NCBI RefSeq assembly: GCF_012034245.1
Contig: NZ_JAATEO010000013.1
Location: forward strand, 94,814 to 158,813
Direction: 5' to 3'
DNA length: 64,000 bases
Origin: Micromonospora thermarum
GTDB taxonomy: Bacteria > Actinomycetota > Actinomycetes > Mycobacteriales > Micromonosporaceae
In this document: positions 1-8,583 of the stretch, piece by piece
Layout of the letters: each line of letters starts with the position of its first letter
Numbering within the stretch: the stretch's first letter is position 1
Program-made: the position numbers and the translations under genes
The notes under the pieces: generated by a model
Seen by the model: only the letters and a program-made list of their open reading frames with translations
Databases searched by the model: none
What the model was told of the DNA's origin: nothing

Positions 1-264
1 CCCCGCGACGCCGCCGAGAGCCGCGACCAGCAGCCAACCGCCGAGCACCACCGCCGGTGCCGCCAGGTCCGCGCGGGCCGACAGCACCGCCGGCAGGCCG
101 ATCGCCGTGTGCCACGCCAGCGCGATCACCACCACGACGATCCGCGCGCCGCGGTCGGAGGCGCGGGCCACCGCGGCCGCCGCGTCCGCGCCGGTCCGGC
201 TCTCCCCGGGGGTACGCGGTACGGGCACCGCCGTGACCGGCGGCACCGTCAGCTCAGTCGACAT
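1..264 (-). CDS. Membrane protein, N-terminal part (runs off left edge)
   Basis: This reading frame starts with ATG at 264 and continues past the left end, so only the first 88 residues are visible. The N-terminus (MSTELTVPPVTAVPVPRTPG) is proline-rich and probably cytosolic. Two hydrophobic stretches follow, around residues 43-58 and 70-88, which suggests a multi-pass membrane protein. The start codon lies inside the last codons of the sensor kinase (11-nt overlap), so the two are translationally coupled and co-transcribed. I do not recognise the family. The position after a NarL-type kinase fits an accessory or target membrane protein of that two-component system, which is inference only. 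Confidence 0.55.
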   Translation of the reverse strand, partial: MSTELTVPPVTAVPVPRTPGESRTGADAAAAVARASDRGARIVVVVIALAWHTAIGLPAVLSARADLAAPAVVLGGWLLVAALGGVAG

Positions 265-1492
265 CGGACCACTCCAGCCGGATCCGCGTGCCCGCCCCGG
301 GGCGGGAGTCGACCGCGGCCCGCCCGCCGACAGCGGCCATCCGGCCGTGGACCGACTCGCGCAGCCCGTACCGGTGGGCCGGCACCGTCGCCGGATCGAA
401 GCCGGGACCGTCGTCGGCCACCTCGACCACGACGGTGCGGCCGGCCCGGGTCAGGCGCAGTGCGGCCGTCGCACCCGGCGCGTGCCGGACCACGTTGGAC
501 AGTGCCGCGTACGTGCTCTCGGCGAGGGCCTCGGCGGCGGCCGCCGGCACCTCGCACGCGGCCAGCTCCACCGTGACCGGCAGCTCCGGAAGCCGGGCCC
601 GCACCTGCCGCAGCCGCTCGTCCAGCGGGCCGTCCCGTCCCGCCGCGCGGCCGTCGGCGAGGGCGTCGAGGGTCCGCAGGTCACCGGCGCACCGGTCGCG
701 CAGCGCCGCCGACGAACCGGACACCGCGCCCAGGCCGACCATGGTGAGGGTGGCCAGGACGGTGTCGTGCAGGTCGCGGTTCTGCTGCCGCTCGGCCTCC
801 CGGGTGGCCCGCGCGACCCGGCTCTCCCGGGCCAGCCGCTGGTGGTCCACGAACGCCCGGTCCGCGCGGCCGATCCGGCGGCGCATGACGCCGGCCATCA
901 CCGCCGTGCAGGCGGTCTGCGCCAGCAGCGTCGCCGCGTGGGCGCCCGCCTCGACGGGATCGCCCGCGGCGTGCGCGCCGGTCGCGTACGCGGCGGTCAC
1001 CAGCAGCCCCGCCGGGACCGACCAGCGGGTCGGGGCGGTCGCCTGGGCGTTGATGATCGTGGTGCTCGCGAGGACCGCGATCCAGCTCCCCTCGCCGGGC
1101 AGCACCTCCGGTGCCACCAGCACGGGGATCGCCAGGCAGGCGACCGTGGTCAGGGTGACGTCGCCGGCCACCAGCGGGGCGGTGACCCCGTGCCGGAGGA
1201 CGCGGACCGCGTACCAGAACGACCAGGCGGTCAGTGCGGCGACGGCCGGCAGCAGCAGCGCCGGCTCGACCGGCGGCGTACGCACCCACAGCGCCACGAC
1301 CGCGCCCACCACCCCGCAGGTGAGCCGGAGCAGGGCCGGGATGGTGGCGAAGATGAGGGTCAGGGCACCACCGGCCGGCGTGTCCAGGGTGCCGGATGCC
1401 GCGATCGTGCCGGCTGGCACCGCGCCGGGCGGCGCGGTCGTGGCGGCCTGCGCGGTGCCGCGTGGCGCGGTCGCGGCGGGAACGGCCGGCAT
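254..1492 (-). CDS. Two-component sensor histidine kinase, HisKA_3/NarL class
   Basis: This is a membrane sensor kinase of 412 residues when started at ATG 1492, which has an upstream GGAAGG; a longer in-frame form from 1585 is possible. Several hydrophobic segments occupy roughly residues 40-205. The dimerisation and phosphoacceptor region carries DLHDTVLATL with the phosphorylated His near residue 242. The C-terminal HATPase domain has an N-box (ALSNVVRHA) and a G1 box (DDGPGF). It should autophosphorylate and pass phosphate to a LuxR-type response regulator, which is not in the window and may lie beyond the left edge. It overlaps the next gene by 11 nt. The signal sensed cannot be deduced. 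Confidence 0.85.
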   Translation of the reverse strand: MPAVPAATAPRGTAQAATTAPPGAVPAGTIAASGTLDTPAGGALTLIFATIPALLRLTCGVVGAVVALWVRTPPVEPALLLPAVAALTAWSFWYAVRVLRHGVTAPLVAGDVTLTTVACLAIPVLVAPEVLPGEGSWIAVLASTTIINAQATAPTRWSVPAGLLVTAAYATGAHAAGDPVEAGAHAATLLAQTACTAVMAGVMRRRIGRADRAFVDHQRLARESRVARATREAERQQNRDLHDTVLATLTMVGLGAVSGSSAALRDRCAGDLRTLDALADGRAAGRDGPLDERLRQVRARLPELPVTVELAACEVPAAAAEALAESTYAALSNVVRHAPGATAALRLTRAGRTVVVEVADDGPGFDPATVPAHRYGLRESVHGRMAAVGGRAAVDSRPGAGTRIRLEWSDVD

Positions 1493-1609
1493 CGGGCGGG
1501 AGGTCCTTCCGAAACGACCGATACGGGTCCGGTCGGCAGAAATCGACGCCGGAGAATAACACGCCCGAGGGCCGCGATCACCCACGGTACGCGGGGTGTC
1601 GCCGGCCGG

Positions 1610-2002
1610 TCAGTCCCGTCGTGGCTGGATCAGGTCCCACCGGTTGCCGTACAGGTCCTCGAAGACCGCGACCGACCCGTACGCCTCGTGCCGTGGCTCC
1701 TCGAGGAACCGCACGCCGGCCGCGCTCATCCGGGCGTGGTCGGCGGCGAAGTCCTCGGTGTACAGGAACAGCCCCACCCGCCCACCGGTCTGGTCCCCGA
1801 CGCGGGCCCGCTGCTTCGGCGTCGACGCGCGGGCGAGCAGTATCGCGGTCTCCCGTGCCCCGCGCGGCCGCACCACCACCCACCGGGAGCCGTCCGGCCG
1901 GGGCGTGTCCTCGACCAGCTCGAAGCCGATCCGCTCGGTGTAGAAGGCGATCGCCTCGTCGTACTCGCGTACCACCAGCGCGACCAGTCCCAGATGTGCC
2001 AT
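1610..2002 (-). CDS. VOC (glyoxalase/bleomycin-resistance fold) protein
   Basis: A 130-residue single-module vicinal oxygen chelate protein. The N-terminal half (HLGLVALVVREYDEAIAFY) and the C-terminal half (FEDLYGNRWDLIQP) match the two beta-alpha-beta-beta-beta repeats of the family. His3 and the final Glu/Asp-rich strands are where a metal would be held in glyoxalases. Substrate cannot be told from sequence; such proteins include glyoxalases, dioxygenases and drug-binding proteins. The gene stands alone, upstream of the sensor kinase on the same strand with about 117 nt between them. Confidence 0.8.
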   Translation of the reverse strand: MAHLGLVALVVREYDEAIAFYTERIGFELVEDTPRPDGSRWVVVRPRGARETAILLARASTPKQRARVGDQTGGRVGLFLYTEDFAADHARMSAAGVRFLEEPRHEAYGSVAVFEDLYGNRWDLIQPRRD

Positions 2003-2171
2003 CCGGCCATCATGCCGGTCGCGCCGTCGGGACCCGGGCGACGGTCAGCAGGTGTGAGCTCGGGGCGTCCTGGGCCGTGGAGGATTTCAGCCCCTCCCAG
2101 GGGCCGCGCGCTTCCACGATCTGCCGGTTCAGGGGCAGCGGTCGGCCCGGGGCACGGCTAGGGTCGGCCCC

Positions 2172-2708
2172 GTGACGGTGCTGCAGGGGCCTCCGCTGGC
2201 CGGCGACGAGACGGCCACCCTCCTGGGCGCTCTGGAACGCTCGCGCCGGACCCTGGCGTGGAAGTGCGGTGGCCTCGACGCCGAGGGCATGCGCGCGACG
2301 GTCGGGGCCTCGACGATGACGCTCGGCGGGTTGCTCAAGCATCTGGCCGCCGTCGAGGCCATCTACTTCAGCCTCCGCCTGCGCGGCCGGGACCCGGGGC
2401 CGCCGTGGAACACCGTGGACTGGGACGCCGAACCGGACTGGGAGTGGCGGTCCGCCGCCGACGACTCGCCCGAGCAGCTCATGGCGCTCTGGCGAGACAC
2501 CGTCGCCACCTCCCGGACCATGGTCGAGGAGGCGCTGGCCGAGGGCGGCCTGGACGGGTTGGCGCGCTGGACCAGCCCGGAGGGCGACACTCCGAGCCTC
2601 CGGCGAATCCTGATCGACCTGATCGAGGAGTACGCCCGCCACGTCGGCCACGCCGATCTCATCCGGGAGTCGGTCGACGGGCTGGTCGGCGAGGATCCGC
2701 CGCACTGA
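2172..2708 (+). CDS. DinB/DUF664-family protein
   Basis: A 178-residue four-helix-bundle protein of the DinB/DUF664 superfamily, which includes metal-dependent thiol transferases such as mycothiol- or bacillithiol-dependent enzymes. The features are the early ALERSRRTLAWKCGGLDAEGM segment, LLKHLAAVE around residue 55 (a metal-ligand His position in the family), and RRILIDLIEEYARHVGHADLIRE near the C-terminus carrying the paired His ligands. In a mycothiol-making actinomycete a thiol-transferase or detoxification role is plausible but unproven. It starts at GTG 2172 and is followed after 59 nt by an isochorismatase-like hydrolase on the same strand. Confidence 0.75.
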   Translation: MTVLQGPPLAGDETATLLGALERSRRTLAWKCGGLDAEGMRATVGASTMTLGGLLKHLAAVEAIYFSLRLRGRDPGPPWNTVDWDAEPDWEWRSAADDSPEQLMALWRDTVATSRTMVEEALAEGGLDGLARWTSPEGDTPSLRRILIDLIEEYARHVGHADLIRESVDGLVGEDPPH

Positions 2709-2767
2709 TTCTGTCGGTGGGTGGGGCTAACGTCTGCGGGGCAGGCAGCCGATCCGGGGGAGAGACC

Positions 2768-3328
2768 ATGGCCACCTTGGGCAACCGCCCCAACACCGCA
2801 CTCCTCGTCATCGACGTGCAGAACGGCGTCGTCGCGGGGGCGCACGAGCGCGACGCGGTCGTCACCAACATCGCCGGCCTCGTCGAGAAGGCGCGGCGGG
2901 AGCAGGTCCCCGTCGTCTGGGTCCAGCACTCCGACGAAGGGCTCACCCGGGGCAGCGACGACTGGCGGATCGTCCCGGAGTTGAAGCCGGCCGACACCGA
3001 GCCGCTCGTCGAGAAGAACTACGGCGACTCCTTCGAGGCCACCACCCTCGAGACGGTGCTGTCCGGGCTGGGCGTCGGGCGACTCGTCGTCACGGGCGCG
3101 CAGACCGACGCGTGCATCCGGTCGACGCTGCACGGCGCGCTGGTCCGGGGTTACGACGCCACCCTCGTCAGCGACGCCCACACCACGGAGGACCAGTCGG
3201 CGTGGGGTGCGCCGCCGCCGGCGCAGGTGATCGCCCACACCAACCTCTACTGGACGTACCAGTCCGCGCCGGGTCGCACGGGCGGCACGGTCAAGACCGC
3301 CGACGTGGACTTCGCCGCCGCGCCCTGA
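2768..3328 (+). CDS. Cysteine hydrolase of the isochorismatase superfamily
   Basis: A 186-residue cysteine hydrolase. The expected triad is visible: Asp in LLVIDVQNGVV, Lys in PLVEKNYGDSF and the nucleophilic Cys in VTGAQTDACIRSTL. This is the fold of nicotinamidases, isochorismatases and related amidohydrolases; substrate specificity is not predictable here. The start is ATG 2768, preceded by a GGGGGAGA ribosome-binding site, and the frame ends just before a gap that faces the convergent ABC substrate-binding gene. Confidence 0.85.
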   Translation: MATLGNRPNTALLVIDVQNGVVAGAHERDAVVTNIAGLVEKARREQVPVVWVQHSDEGLTRGSDDWRIVPELKPADTEPLVEKNYGDSFEATTLETVLSGLGVGRLVVTGAQTDACIRSTLHGALVRGYDATLVSDAHTTEDQSAWGAPPPAQVIAHTNLYWTYQSAPGRTGGTVKTADVDFAAAP

Positions 3329-3450
3329 CATCGAGCAGACCGACGGGTTGGCTGGGCGTTCCGCGCTCGGTCAGCCCGTCCATCCTCGCCGGACCATCCG
3401 GCTCCCGGCGGCCTGATCGCGGCGGTTGCCGCCAGCGGCCTTGGGGTCGC

Positions 3451-4293
3451 TCACGCACGGCAGTGGGTCATTTTACTGGTGTCCAGCGTCGGTACCGGCT
3501 TGCCACCCTTGCCCAAAGTGGCGTCCCACGCCGCCTTGTACGACCCGTCCCGCGCGGCGGCCTTCAGGATTTCATTGACCTTCTCGCAGCCGGCTTTGTC
3601 CTTCTTCTTCATCCCGATGCCGTAGGGTTCCTCGGAGAAGGTCTTGCCCACCAGCTTGAACTTGCCCACGTTCTCCGGGCGCATGGAGTAGCCGAGGAGA
3701 ACAACGTCGTCGGTGCTCATCGCGTCAACCGCGCCTGACTCGAGGTCCGCCAGGCACCTGTAGTCCTGGTCGTACTGCTGCAAGCGGGTCTTCGGGTACT
3801 GCGACCGGATCAGCCGGGCCGACGTCGAGCCGGCGTTCGAGCAGACGACCTTGCCGTCGAGATCCTCCGGCCCCCTGATGGTCGAGTCGGTTCTGACCAA
3901 CAGGTCCTGGCCGGCGACGTAGTACGGACCGGCGAACCTGATCTCCTTCTTGCGCGCGTCGTTGATCGTGTAGGTGGCCACGACAAAGTCGACCGTACCC
4001 TCCTTGATGGCCTGTTCGCGGTCCGGCAAGCTGGTGTCCTTCCACTGGATGTTGGCCGGGTCGACGCCGAGCCCCCTGGCGACGATCTTCCCGATCTCGA
4101 TGTCGAAGCCCACGTACGTGCCATCGGTCTTCAGGCTGAGGCCCGGCTGGTCGGGAATTACGCCGATGGCGAGCGTCTTTGTCTTCGCGGCCTTCTCGAC
4201 GACACCGGGGCCGCTGTCGCCCCCACCGCAGGCGCCGGTGGCGAGCGAGAGTGCCGCAACCGCGACCATCGCCGCCGCCCGCGTGACACGCAT
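3451..4293 (-). CDS. ABC transporter substrate-binding lipoprotein, glutamate/polar amino acid type
   Basis: A 280-residue family 3 solute-binding lipoprotein, similar to GluB. The start at ATG 4293 is supported by a clear GAAGGAGA site just upstream. A signal peptide (MRVTRAAAMVAVAALSLATG) ends in a lipobox-like ATGAC, so Cys is the likely lipidated residue. The mature part has the typical ligand-binding segments (DIEIGKIVARGLG, GTVDFVVATYTIND, GSTSARLI, AVDAMSTDDVVLLGY). No permease or ATPase gene is adjacent, so it either serves a transporter encoded elsewhere or is an orphan receptor. It is convergent with the preceding hydrolase gene. Confidence 0.88.
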   Translation of the reverse strand: MRVTRAAAMVAVAALSLATGACGGGDSGPGVVEKAAKTKTLAIGVIPDQPGLSLKTDGTYVGFDIEIGKIVARGLGVDPANIQWKDTSLPDREQAIKEGTVDFVVATYTINDARKKEIRFAGPYYVAGQDLLVRTDSTIRGPEDLDGKVVCSNAGSTSARLIRSQYPKTRLQQYDQDYRCLADLESGAVDAMSTDDVVLLGYSMRPENVGKFKLVGKTFSEEPYGIGMKKKDKAGCEKVNEILKAAARDGSYKAAWDATLGKGGKPVPTLDTSKMTHCRA

Positions 4294-4715
4294 TCGGCTC
4301 TCCTTCTTTCGACGGCGCACCGCCCCGGAGCCGCACGCGCCACCCGGCACCTCTCGCGCATCGGGGTCGTCGGCGGGACGTCCACGGCCGCTCGCTCACC
4401 GACCATGTGCGGGTCGGGTGAACCGTCAATTCGTCGCGAAGAGCATCGCCGTGGGCTGCACCGCCGCGGCGCGGGCGCTGGCCGACCTAGGCAAGCGGGA
4501 TGAGCAGTCGGCCGATCGCCCCGCCCCACCCTACTGTCCCGTCTCGGCCGTACGGGTCAGTTGCCCTATTCGGGTGAGCGCAGCCCAAGGGGACCGGAGG
4601 TGCTGTGCCGCAGGCCGACCCGGGCTCGCCTATCTGGTCCGGAAATAGTCACAGAACGGTAAATTGACCCCAACTGGTCTCGTGCCCTCCGCCCGGCCGA
4701 CGGAAGGGAGGAACG
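4294..4715. other. Divergent intergenic region, no gene seen
   Basis: About 420 bases lie between the divergent starts of the binding-protein gene and the membrane hydrolase. The stretch 4640-4680 is noticeably more AT-rich than its surroundings and ends shortly before the GGGAGGAAC ribosome-binding site of the hydrolase, so a promoter for that gene probably lies there. I see no confident -35/-10 pair, no RNA gene and no convincing small ORF. Confidence 0.4.
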
Positions 4716-6353
4716 GTGCGCCCTGAGCGGATACGTCTGCTGTGGCTGCTCGTCCTGACTGCCGTGCCGGCGGCGGCCGTGGCGGCCGTGTTGTACGCCG
4801 TCAACTTCACCTCGGCGTTCGGCCTGGCGCCCCAGGCCAGTGCGATCTCGCCGTACGGGGCGTTCTTCGACCTGCGCTGGGTGCTGGTGTATCACAACTC
4901 CTGGGCCATGTTCGCCGGCCTGTTGCTGGGCGCCATCGTGCTCCGCGGCCTCTTCTCGGCCGTACTGGTCGCGCTCGCCTGGCCGGCCGAGCGGCCGTGT
5001 CCGTCGTTTCGCCGGCTGGCCGGTCGCAACCTGGTCTTCGCGGCCGTCGTCGTCGTGATTCTCTCGCCGTGGACCGCGCTGGCCGTGGTCGCCTCGGACG
5101 TTTCGCTGGCCTATTTCCAGTTCCTTGAGTTGGTGCCGGTGATGATCCTGGCCCCGCTGCTACAGCGGGGCGGGATCGTGCCGGACTGGTGGCGCGGCCT
5201 GCCGTCGGCCGCCACGGTCGGCTGGTCGCTGCTCAACTTCGTGACCCTCACCGCGGGCGCCGCGCTCGTCTGGTCCGTCCCGGATTGGTTGACGGTACCG
5301 ACAGCCGCCGCGGCCGGAATGGTCAACGGCCTGCTGTGGCAGCGAAAGGTGCGCGCCACGGTGCTCCAGCAACGGGTGCGGTGGTCCCGAGTGCCCGTAA
5401 CGCCGCTGGTCGTCGCCTTGGTGGTGAGCAGCTTGCTGTTGGTCGAATACGTGGAGGACCTGGGGGCTCGCGGCGCAGGCCAGTCGCTGCAGCCCATCGA
5501 CGCCCTGCCGCAGTTCGGGGACATCGGCCATCCGGTGATCTTCCTCGGCGGTTACAACTCGGCCCATCATGGCGACCCGTCAGCATCCCAACCTCCCGTG
5601 GTGCGCTTTTCGTACCGGGGCACCGACCACCACGGCAAGCCGGTGTTCTACTCACCGGTCGACACCCACCAGTCGCTGTCCACCAGCGCCCAACTGCTCG
5701 CCACCCAGGTGGATCAGCTTCACTCGCGTAGCGGTAAACCAGTCTCGCTGGTCGGACAGAGCGAAGGCGCCCTCATCGTCCGCTACTACCTGGACCGCTA
5801 CCCGCACCCCGCGGTCGACACGGTGGTCCTGGACAGCCCAATCCTGAGGGCCGGGCGTGCCTACTACCCGCCGCCGCAGGCTCGTTCGGGCTGGGGCGTC
5901 GCCACCGGTTGGCAACTGCGCGGCATGTTCAAGCTGATGGAAGCCACTAGCGACGCGCCGGACACGCCCGACTCGCCGTTCATTCGCTCCCTGCTGGACG
6001 ACGCGCCGTTCTACCGCAACCGCCTGCTCTGCCCGGTGCCGGGCGTGCGGATGATCGCGCTGTTGCCAATTGTCGACGCCATCACGGTCCCGGCAGAGCT
6101 CAACGCCCAGATTCCCGTGATCCAAATGCCCGGCTTCCATGGCCACCTGATCGACCGGCCAGCCGGACTGCGCCACCTGGCCGATCACCTCACCGGCAAG
6201 CCGCCGAGCAACCTGCTCCGTTGGGAGTACTCGGCCCTCCAGCGGTTCGCCGGGGCATGGCAGGCGCCACCCCTGCCGTTAGCACTCAATCCGGCGTGGC
6301 ATGCCGCCGACCAGCCCGATGCGGCATTGCGACGGGAACCCTGCCGGCCCTGA
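4716..6353 (+). CDS. Membrane-anchored alpha/beta hydrolase
   Basis: A 545-residue protein in two parts. Residues 1 to about 245 contain around six hydrophobic segments (for example LLWLLVLTAVPAAAVAAVLY and FAAVVVVILSPWTALAVVA). From about residue 265 onward there is an alpha/beta-hydrolase fold: FLGGYNS, the nucleophile elbow VGQSEGAL with Ser near 350, and a late GFHGH that may hold the catalytic His. GTG 4716 has a strong GGGAGGAAC site. The arrangement suggests hydrolysis of a lipid or other hydrophobic substrate at the membrane face; the substrate is unknown. It stands alone, followed by the tRNA on the opposite strand. Confidence 0.7.
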   Translation: MRPERIRLLWLLVLTAVPAAAVAAVLYAVNFTSAFGLAPQASAISPYGAFFDLRWVLVYHNSWAMFAGLLLGAIVLRGLFSAVLVALAWPAERPCPSFRRLAGRNLVFAAVVVVILSPWTALAVVASDVSLAYFQFLELVPVMILAPLLQRGGIVPDWWRGLPSAATVGWSLLNFVTLTAGAALVWSVPDWLTVPTAAAAGMVNGLLWQRKVRATVLQQRVRWSRVPVTPLVVALVVSSLLLVEYVEDLGARGAGQSLQPIDALPQFGDIGHPVIFLGGYNSAHHGDPSASQPPVVRFSYRGTDHHGKPVFYSPVDTHQSLSTSAQLLATQVDQLHSRSGKPVSLVGQSEGALIVRYYLDRYPHPAVDTVVLDSPILRAGRAYYPPPQARSGWGVATGWQLRGMFKLMEATSDAPDTPDSPFIRSLLDDAPFYRNRLLCPVPGVRMIALLPIVDAITVPAELNAQIPVIQMPGFHGHLIDRPAGLRHLADHLTGKPPSNLLRWEYSALQRFAGAWQAPPLPLALNPAWHAADQPDAALRREPCRP

Positions 6354-6504
6354 GCTGAACCGCCAGGGTCGACTGCGGGGCCGGACGGTCAACGGCACGC
6401 GGACGTTACGCCGGGAACGCCGCCTCTGGCAGGGCCGGCCACCAGGGCGGTCAGCCCGCCGGTGTCGAGCAGGTCGGCCCGGCCGTGCGGTGACGCGTAG
6501 CGGC

Positions 6505-6528
6505 AAGAAACAGCAGGTCGGTCCTGCT
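6505..6528 (-). terminator. Intrinsic terminator of the tRNA gene
   Basis: Downstream of the tRNA on the minus strand, AGCAGG (6528-6523) pairs with CCTGCT (6517-6512) across a 5-nt loop, followed by GTTTCTT on the transcript. This is one of the few T-rich tails in the window and fits a rho-independent terminator. Confidence 0.55.
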
Positions 6529-6537
6529 TCAAGAGAG

Positions 6538-6610
6538 TGCGCCCGGCAGGATTCGAACCTGCGGCCTTGGGATTAGAAGTCCCCTGCTCTATCCGCTGAG
6601 CTACGGGCGC
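6538..6610 (-). tRNA. tRNA-Arg (anticodon TCT)
   Basis: A 73-nt tRNA. The acceptor stem is GCGCCCG pairing with CGGGCGC plus discriminator A. The D-arm includes TAGCTCAGCGGATAGAGCA, the anticodon loop CTTCTAA gives anticodon TCT, and the T-arm contains GGTTCGAATCC. CCA is not encoded. It reads AGA codons, which are rare in this GC-rich genome. The 3' half shows no adjacent integrase or repeated copy, so it is not visibly an attachment site here. Confidence 0.95.
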
Positions 6611-6777
6611 GTGCCGTGGATCGTCGCGCGAGAAGGGTACCGCCGCGCCCCCGGTCAGCGGGGAAACGGGTGGCCCCGACCACGTCGGCGGCCCAGCCTG
6701 CCACAGGCCACCGCCGCAGGCCACCCGGATTGTCCCGGCCGCCCGCCGCGCCGCCGTCCCGTCGTACGCTCGGCGTC

Positions 6778-7461
6778 GTGCTGCTTGATCCGGACACCGA
6801 GAGTGACGTCGCGTACGAGCTGTGCCAGCTCGTCGGGCGCGCGATCCTGCCGGTCCGCGCGGGCGACGACCTCGGGACGGCGTTCTTCTTCGCGACGGCC
6901 GGCGGCGGGGAGTACCTGCTGACGTCGGAGGCGCTGACGCGGGCCCCGACCGGTGATGTCGGTTTGCGGCCGAGCGTGACCGAGCCGGCGGACGTCGCCG
7001 GAGACACGCTCACCGTGCCGGACTTCGTCCGAGGATGGTGCCGGCCGGGCACCGGTGCGGCGGTCATGCCGACCGCCGGGCTGCACGAGCTGGCCGAGAG
7101 CGCGGGCTGGCGGTGGCGTACCCAGCAGGTGCCGGAGGTGATCGCCGCCGACAGCGACGCGATCGCCGGACTCGGCGCGGAGCCGGGGTCGGCCATCGTC
7201 CTCGCGCTGGGGGTCGGCGAAGGCGGCACGCGCCCGCTGGAGGTGGCCATCGAACGGTACGCGCGGGAGGGCGACACCGTCCGGCTCACCGCCGACCTGC
7301 CCGACGGGTACGTGGGCGCGCCGGTCTTCGCCGTGCTGGCCGGTAGCGACGGCGAGGTCGGGCTGAGCTGCCTGGGGCTGGTGCTGCCTGCTGACGGAGA
7401 CGGTCACCCGGTGGCGACGTTCGACACCATCCGGGCGGCCGTCGCCGACCTCGCCGGCTGA
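6778..7461 (+). CDS. Trypsin-fold-like protein lacking catalytic residues
   Basis: A 227-residue protein starting at GTG 6778. Segments look like a trypsin-type fold: GTAFFFATAGGGEYLLTSEALTR resembles the strand that normally carries the catalytic His, and DLPDGYVGAPVFAVL resembles the GDSGSPVF loop. At these places His is replaced by Ala and the nucleophile Ser by Val, so protease activity is unlikely. The protein has no signal peptide. The fold assignment is my inference from pattern; it may simply be an actinobacterial conserved hypothetical protein. It faces the convergent hydrolase gene with 7 nt between them. Confidence 0.55.
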   Translation: MLLDPDTESDVAYELCQLVGRAILPVRAGDDLGTAFFFATAGGGEYLLTSEALTRAPTGDVGLRPSVTEPADVAGDTLTVPDFVRGWCRPGTGAAVMPTAGLHELAESAGWRWRTQQVPEVIAADSDAIAGLGAEPGSAIVLALGVGEGGTRPLEVAIERYAREGDTVRLTADLPDGYVGAPVFAVLAGSDGEVGLSCLGLVLPADGDGHPVATFDTIRAAVADLAG

Positions 7462-7468
7462 GCGCGTC

Positions 7469-8509
7469 TCAGCCCTGCGGTACGGCGGTCTCCGCCTCCG
7501 GCCGGCGGGGTGCCGGTGGCGTGCCGTCCGCCGCCGCGCGCTCCTCGTCGGTGACCGTCGGTCCGGCACCGAGGAAGGCGTCGGCCCAGCGGCCGACCTC
7601 GGCGAAGACCTTCTCACGTACGGCGGGGCCGGAGAGCGTGAGGTCGTGCAGGCCGCCGTCGAAACGGGCCAGGGTGACGTGCCGGCCCAGCCGGGGCGCC
7701 CAGCGGACCATGTGCTCCACGTCCAGCACGGCGTCGGCGAGGGAGGCCCCGTCCTGCCACTTGAGCCCCTTGAAGCTGCGGGTGGACGCGGCGACCAGCA
7801 CCGGCACCGGGATGTCGAGCCCGGCGCGGAGCTGCTGCTGGCCCCGGCGGACCGCGGCCAGCCAGCCGGCCCGCACCGGGAATCCGGCGAGCGGCTTCCA
7901 GGCCAGGTCGTAACTCCACTCGCCGCGGTGGTCGGCGTGGAGGCTCTCGCCGTACACCGTGCCGAGGCCGGCGCGGATGACGCGCTTCGGCGCGCTGCGG
8001 GCCAGGCGCGCGACGGCGGCCGCGCCGGGCCGCCGCAGCACCCACGGAAGGTTGAGGTCGAAGAAGGGGCTGTTGAGGAAGAGCCCGTCGACCGGGCCGG
8101 CGTCGCGTCGGGCGTGCGCCCACAGCGAGATGATCAGGCCGCCGGTGGAGTGGCCCATGCCGAGCACGATGTCGTGCCCGTCATCCTCGCGGATGATCTT
8201 CGCGGCGGCGTCCAGCTCCGGGAGGTACTCGTCGAGGTCGAGGCAGAAGTTCGGCGTCTGGTGCGGCAGCAGGCTGCGCCCGTACTTGCGCAGGTCCAGC
8301 GCGTAGAAGTCCCAGCCCCGCTCGACGAAGAAGTCGGCCAGGTGGGTCTGGAAGAAGTAGTCGACGAAGCCGTGGACGTAGAGCACGGCCCGCCCGGTGG
8401 GCCGGTCGGCGCGGCGGCGGACCAGGGTCGCCACCACCGGGCCCTCGTCGTCGGTGCCCAGGTCGATCGTCTGCCGCTCGTACGGCGGCCCCAGCACGTC
8501 CGGTTCCAC
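7469..8509 (-). CDS. Alpha/beta hydrolase, lysophospholipase/monoacylglycerol lipase type
   Basis: A 346-residue serine hydrolase with AVLYVHGFVDYFFQ (oxyanion strand), GMGHSTGG as nucleophile elbow, an Asp region around VEHMVRW and FDGGLHDL carrying the catalytic His. The order and the FYALDLRKYGRS motif resemble the lysophospholipase/monoglyceride lipase group. No signal peptide is present, so it is probably cytosolic or peripherally membrane-bound. The start is taken as GTG 8509 because upstream codons do not look like protein. It lies 74 nt downstream of the HPF-like gene on the same strand, with a strong hairpin between them, so it is probably transcribed separately. Confidence 0.8.
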   Translation of the reverse strand: MEPDVLGPPYERQTIDLGTDDEGPVVATLVRRRADRPTGRAVLYVHGFVDYFFQTHLADFFVERGWDFYALDLRKYGRSLLPHQTPNFCLDLDEYLPELDAAAKIIREDDGHDIVLGMGHSTGGLIISLWAHARRDAGPVDGLFLNSPFFDLNLPWVLRRPGAAAVARLARSAPKRVIRAGLGTVYGESLHADHRGEWSYDLAWKPLAGFPVRAGWLAAVRRGQQQLRAGLDIPVPVLVAASTRSFKGLKWQDGASLADAVLDVEHMVRWAPRLGRHVTLARFDGGLHDLTLSGPAVREKVFAEVGRWADAFLGAGPTVTDEERAAADGTPPAPRRPEAETAVPQG

Positions 8510-8546
8510 GACAGCGACGGTACGCCGGCAAGCTACCCGGCGGTAG

Positions 8547-8575
8547 CCCTCCTCCGCATGAAGGGCGGAGGAGGG
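8547..8575 (-). terminator. Hairpin terminator after the HPF-like gene
   Basis: A perfect 11-bp stem (8547-8557 with 8565-8575) with a 7-nt loop lies immediately after the HPF-like gene and before the hydrolase gene. There is no T-run, as is usual for high-GC actinomycete terminators. Confidence 0.5.
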
Positions 8576-8583
8576 CGTACGCC

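Noticed and set aside
107..2161. 684-codon plus-strand ORF over the kinase and VOC genes
   Set aside because: It is Arg/Gly/Pro-rich low-complexity translation antisense to two well-supported genes; a typical high-GC shadow frame.
6538..6610. tRNA-Arg as attachment site of an integrated element
   Set aside because: No repeat of its 3' end and no integrase is seen in the window.
6301..6724. Short ORFs across the tRNA-Arg gene
   Set aside because: The apparent protein (APVAQRIEQGTSNPKAAGSN) is the well-known mistranslation of a tRNA gene.
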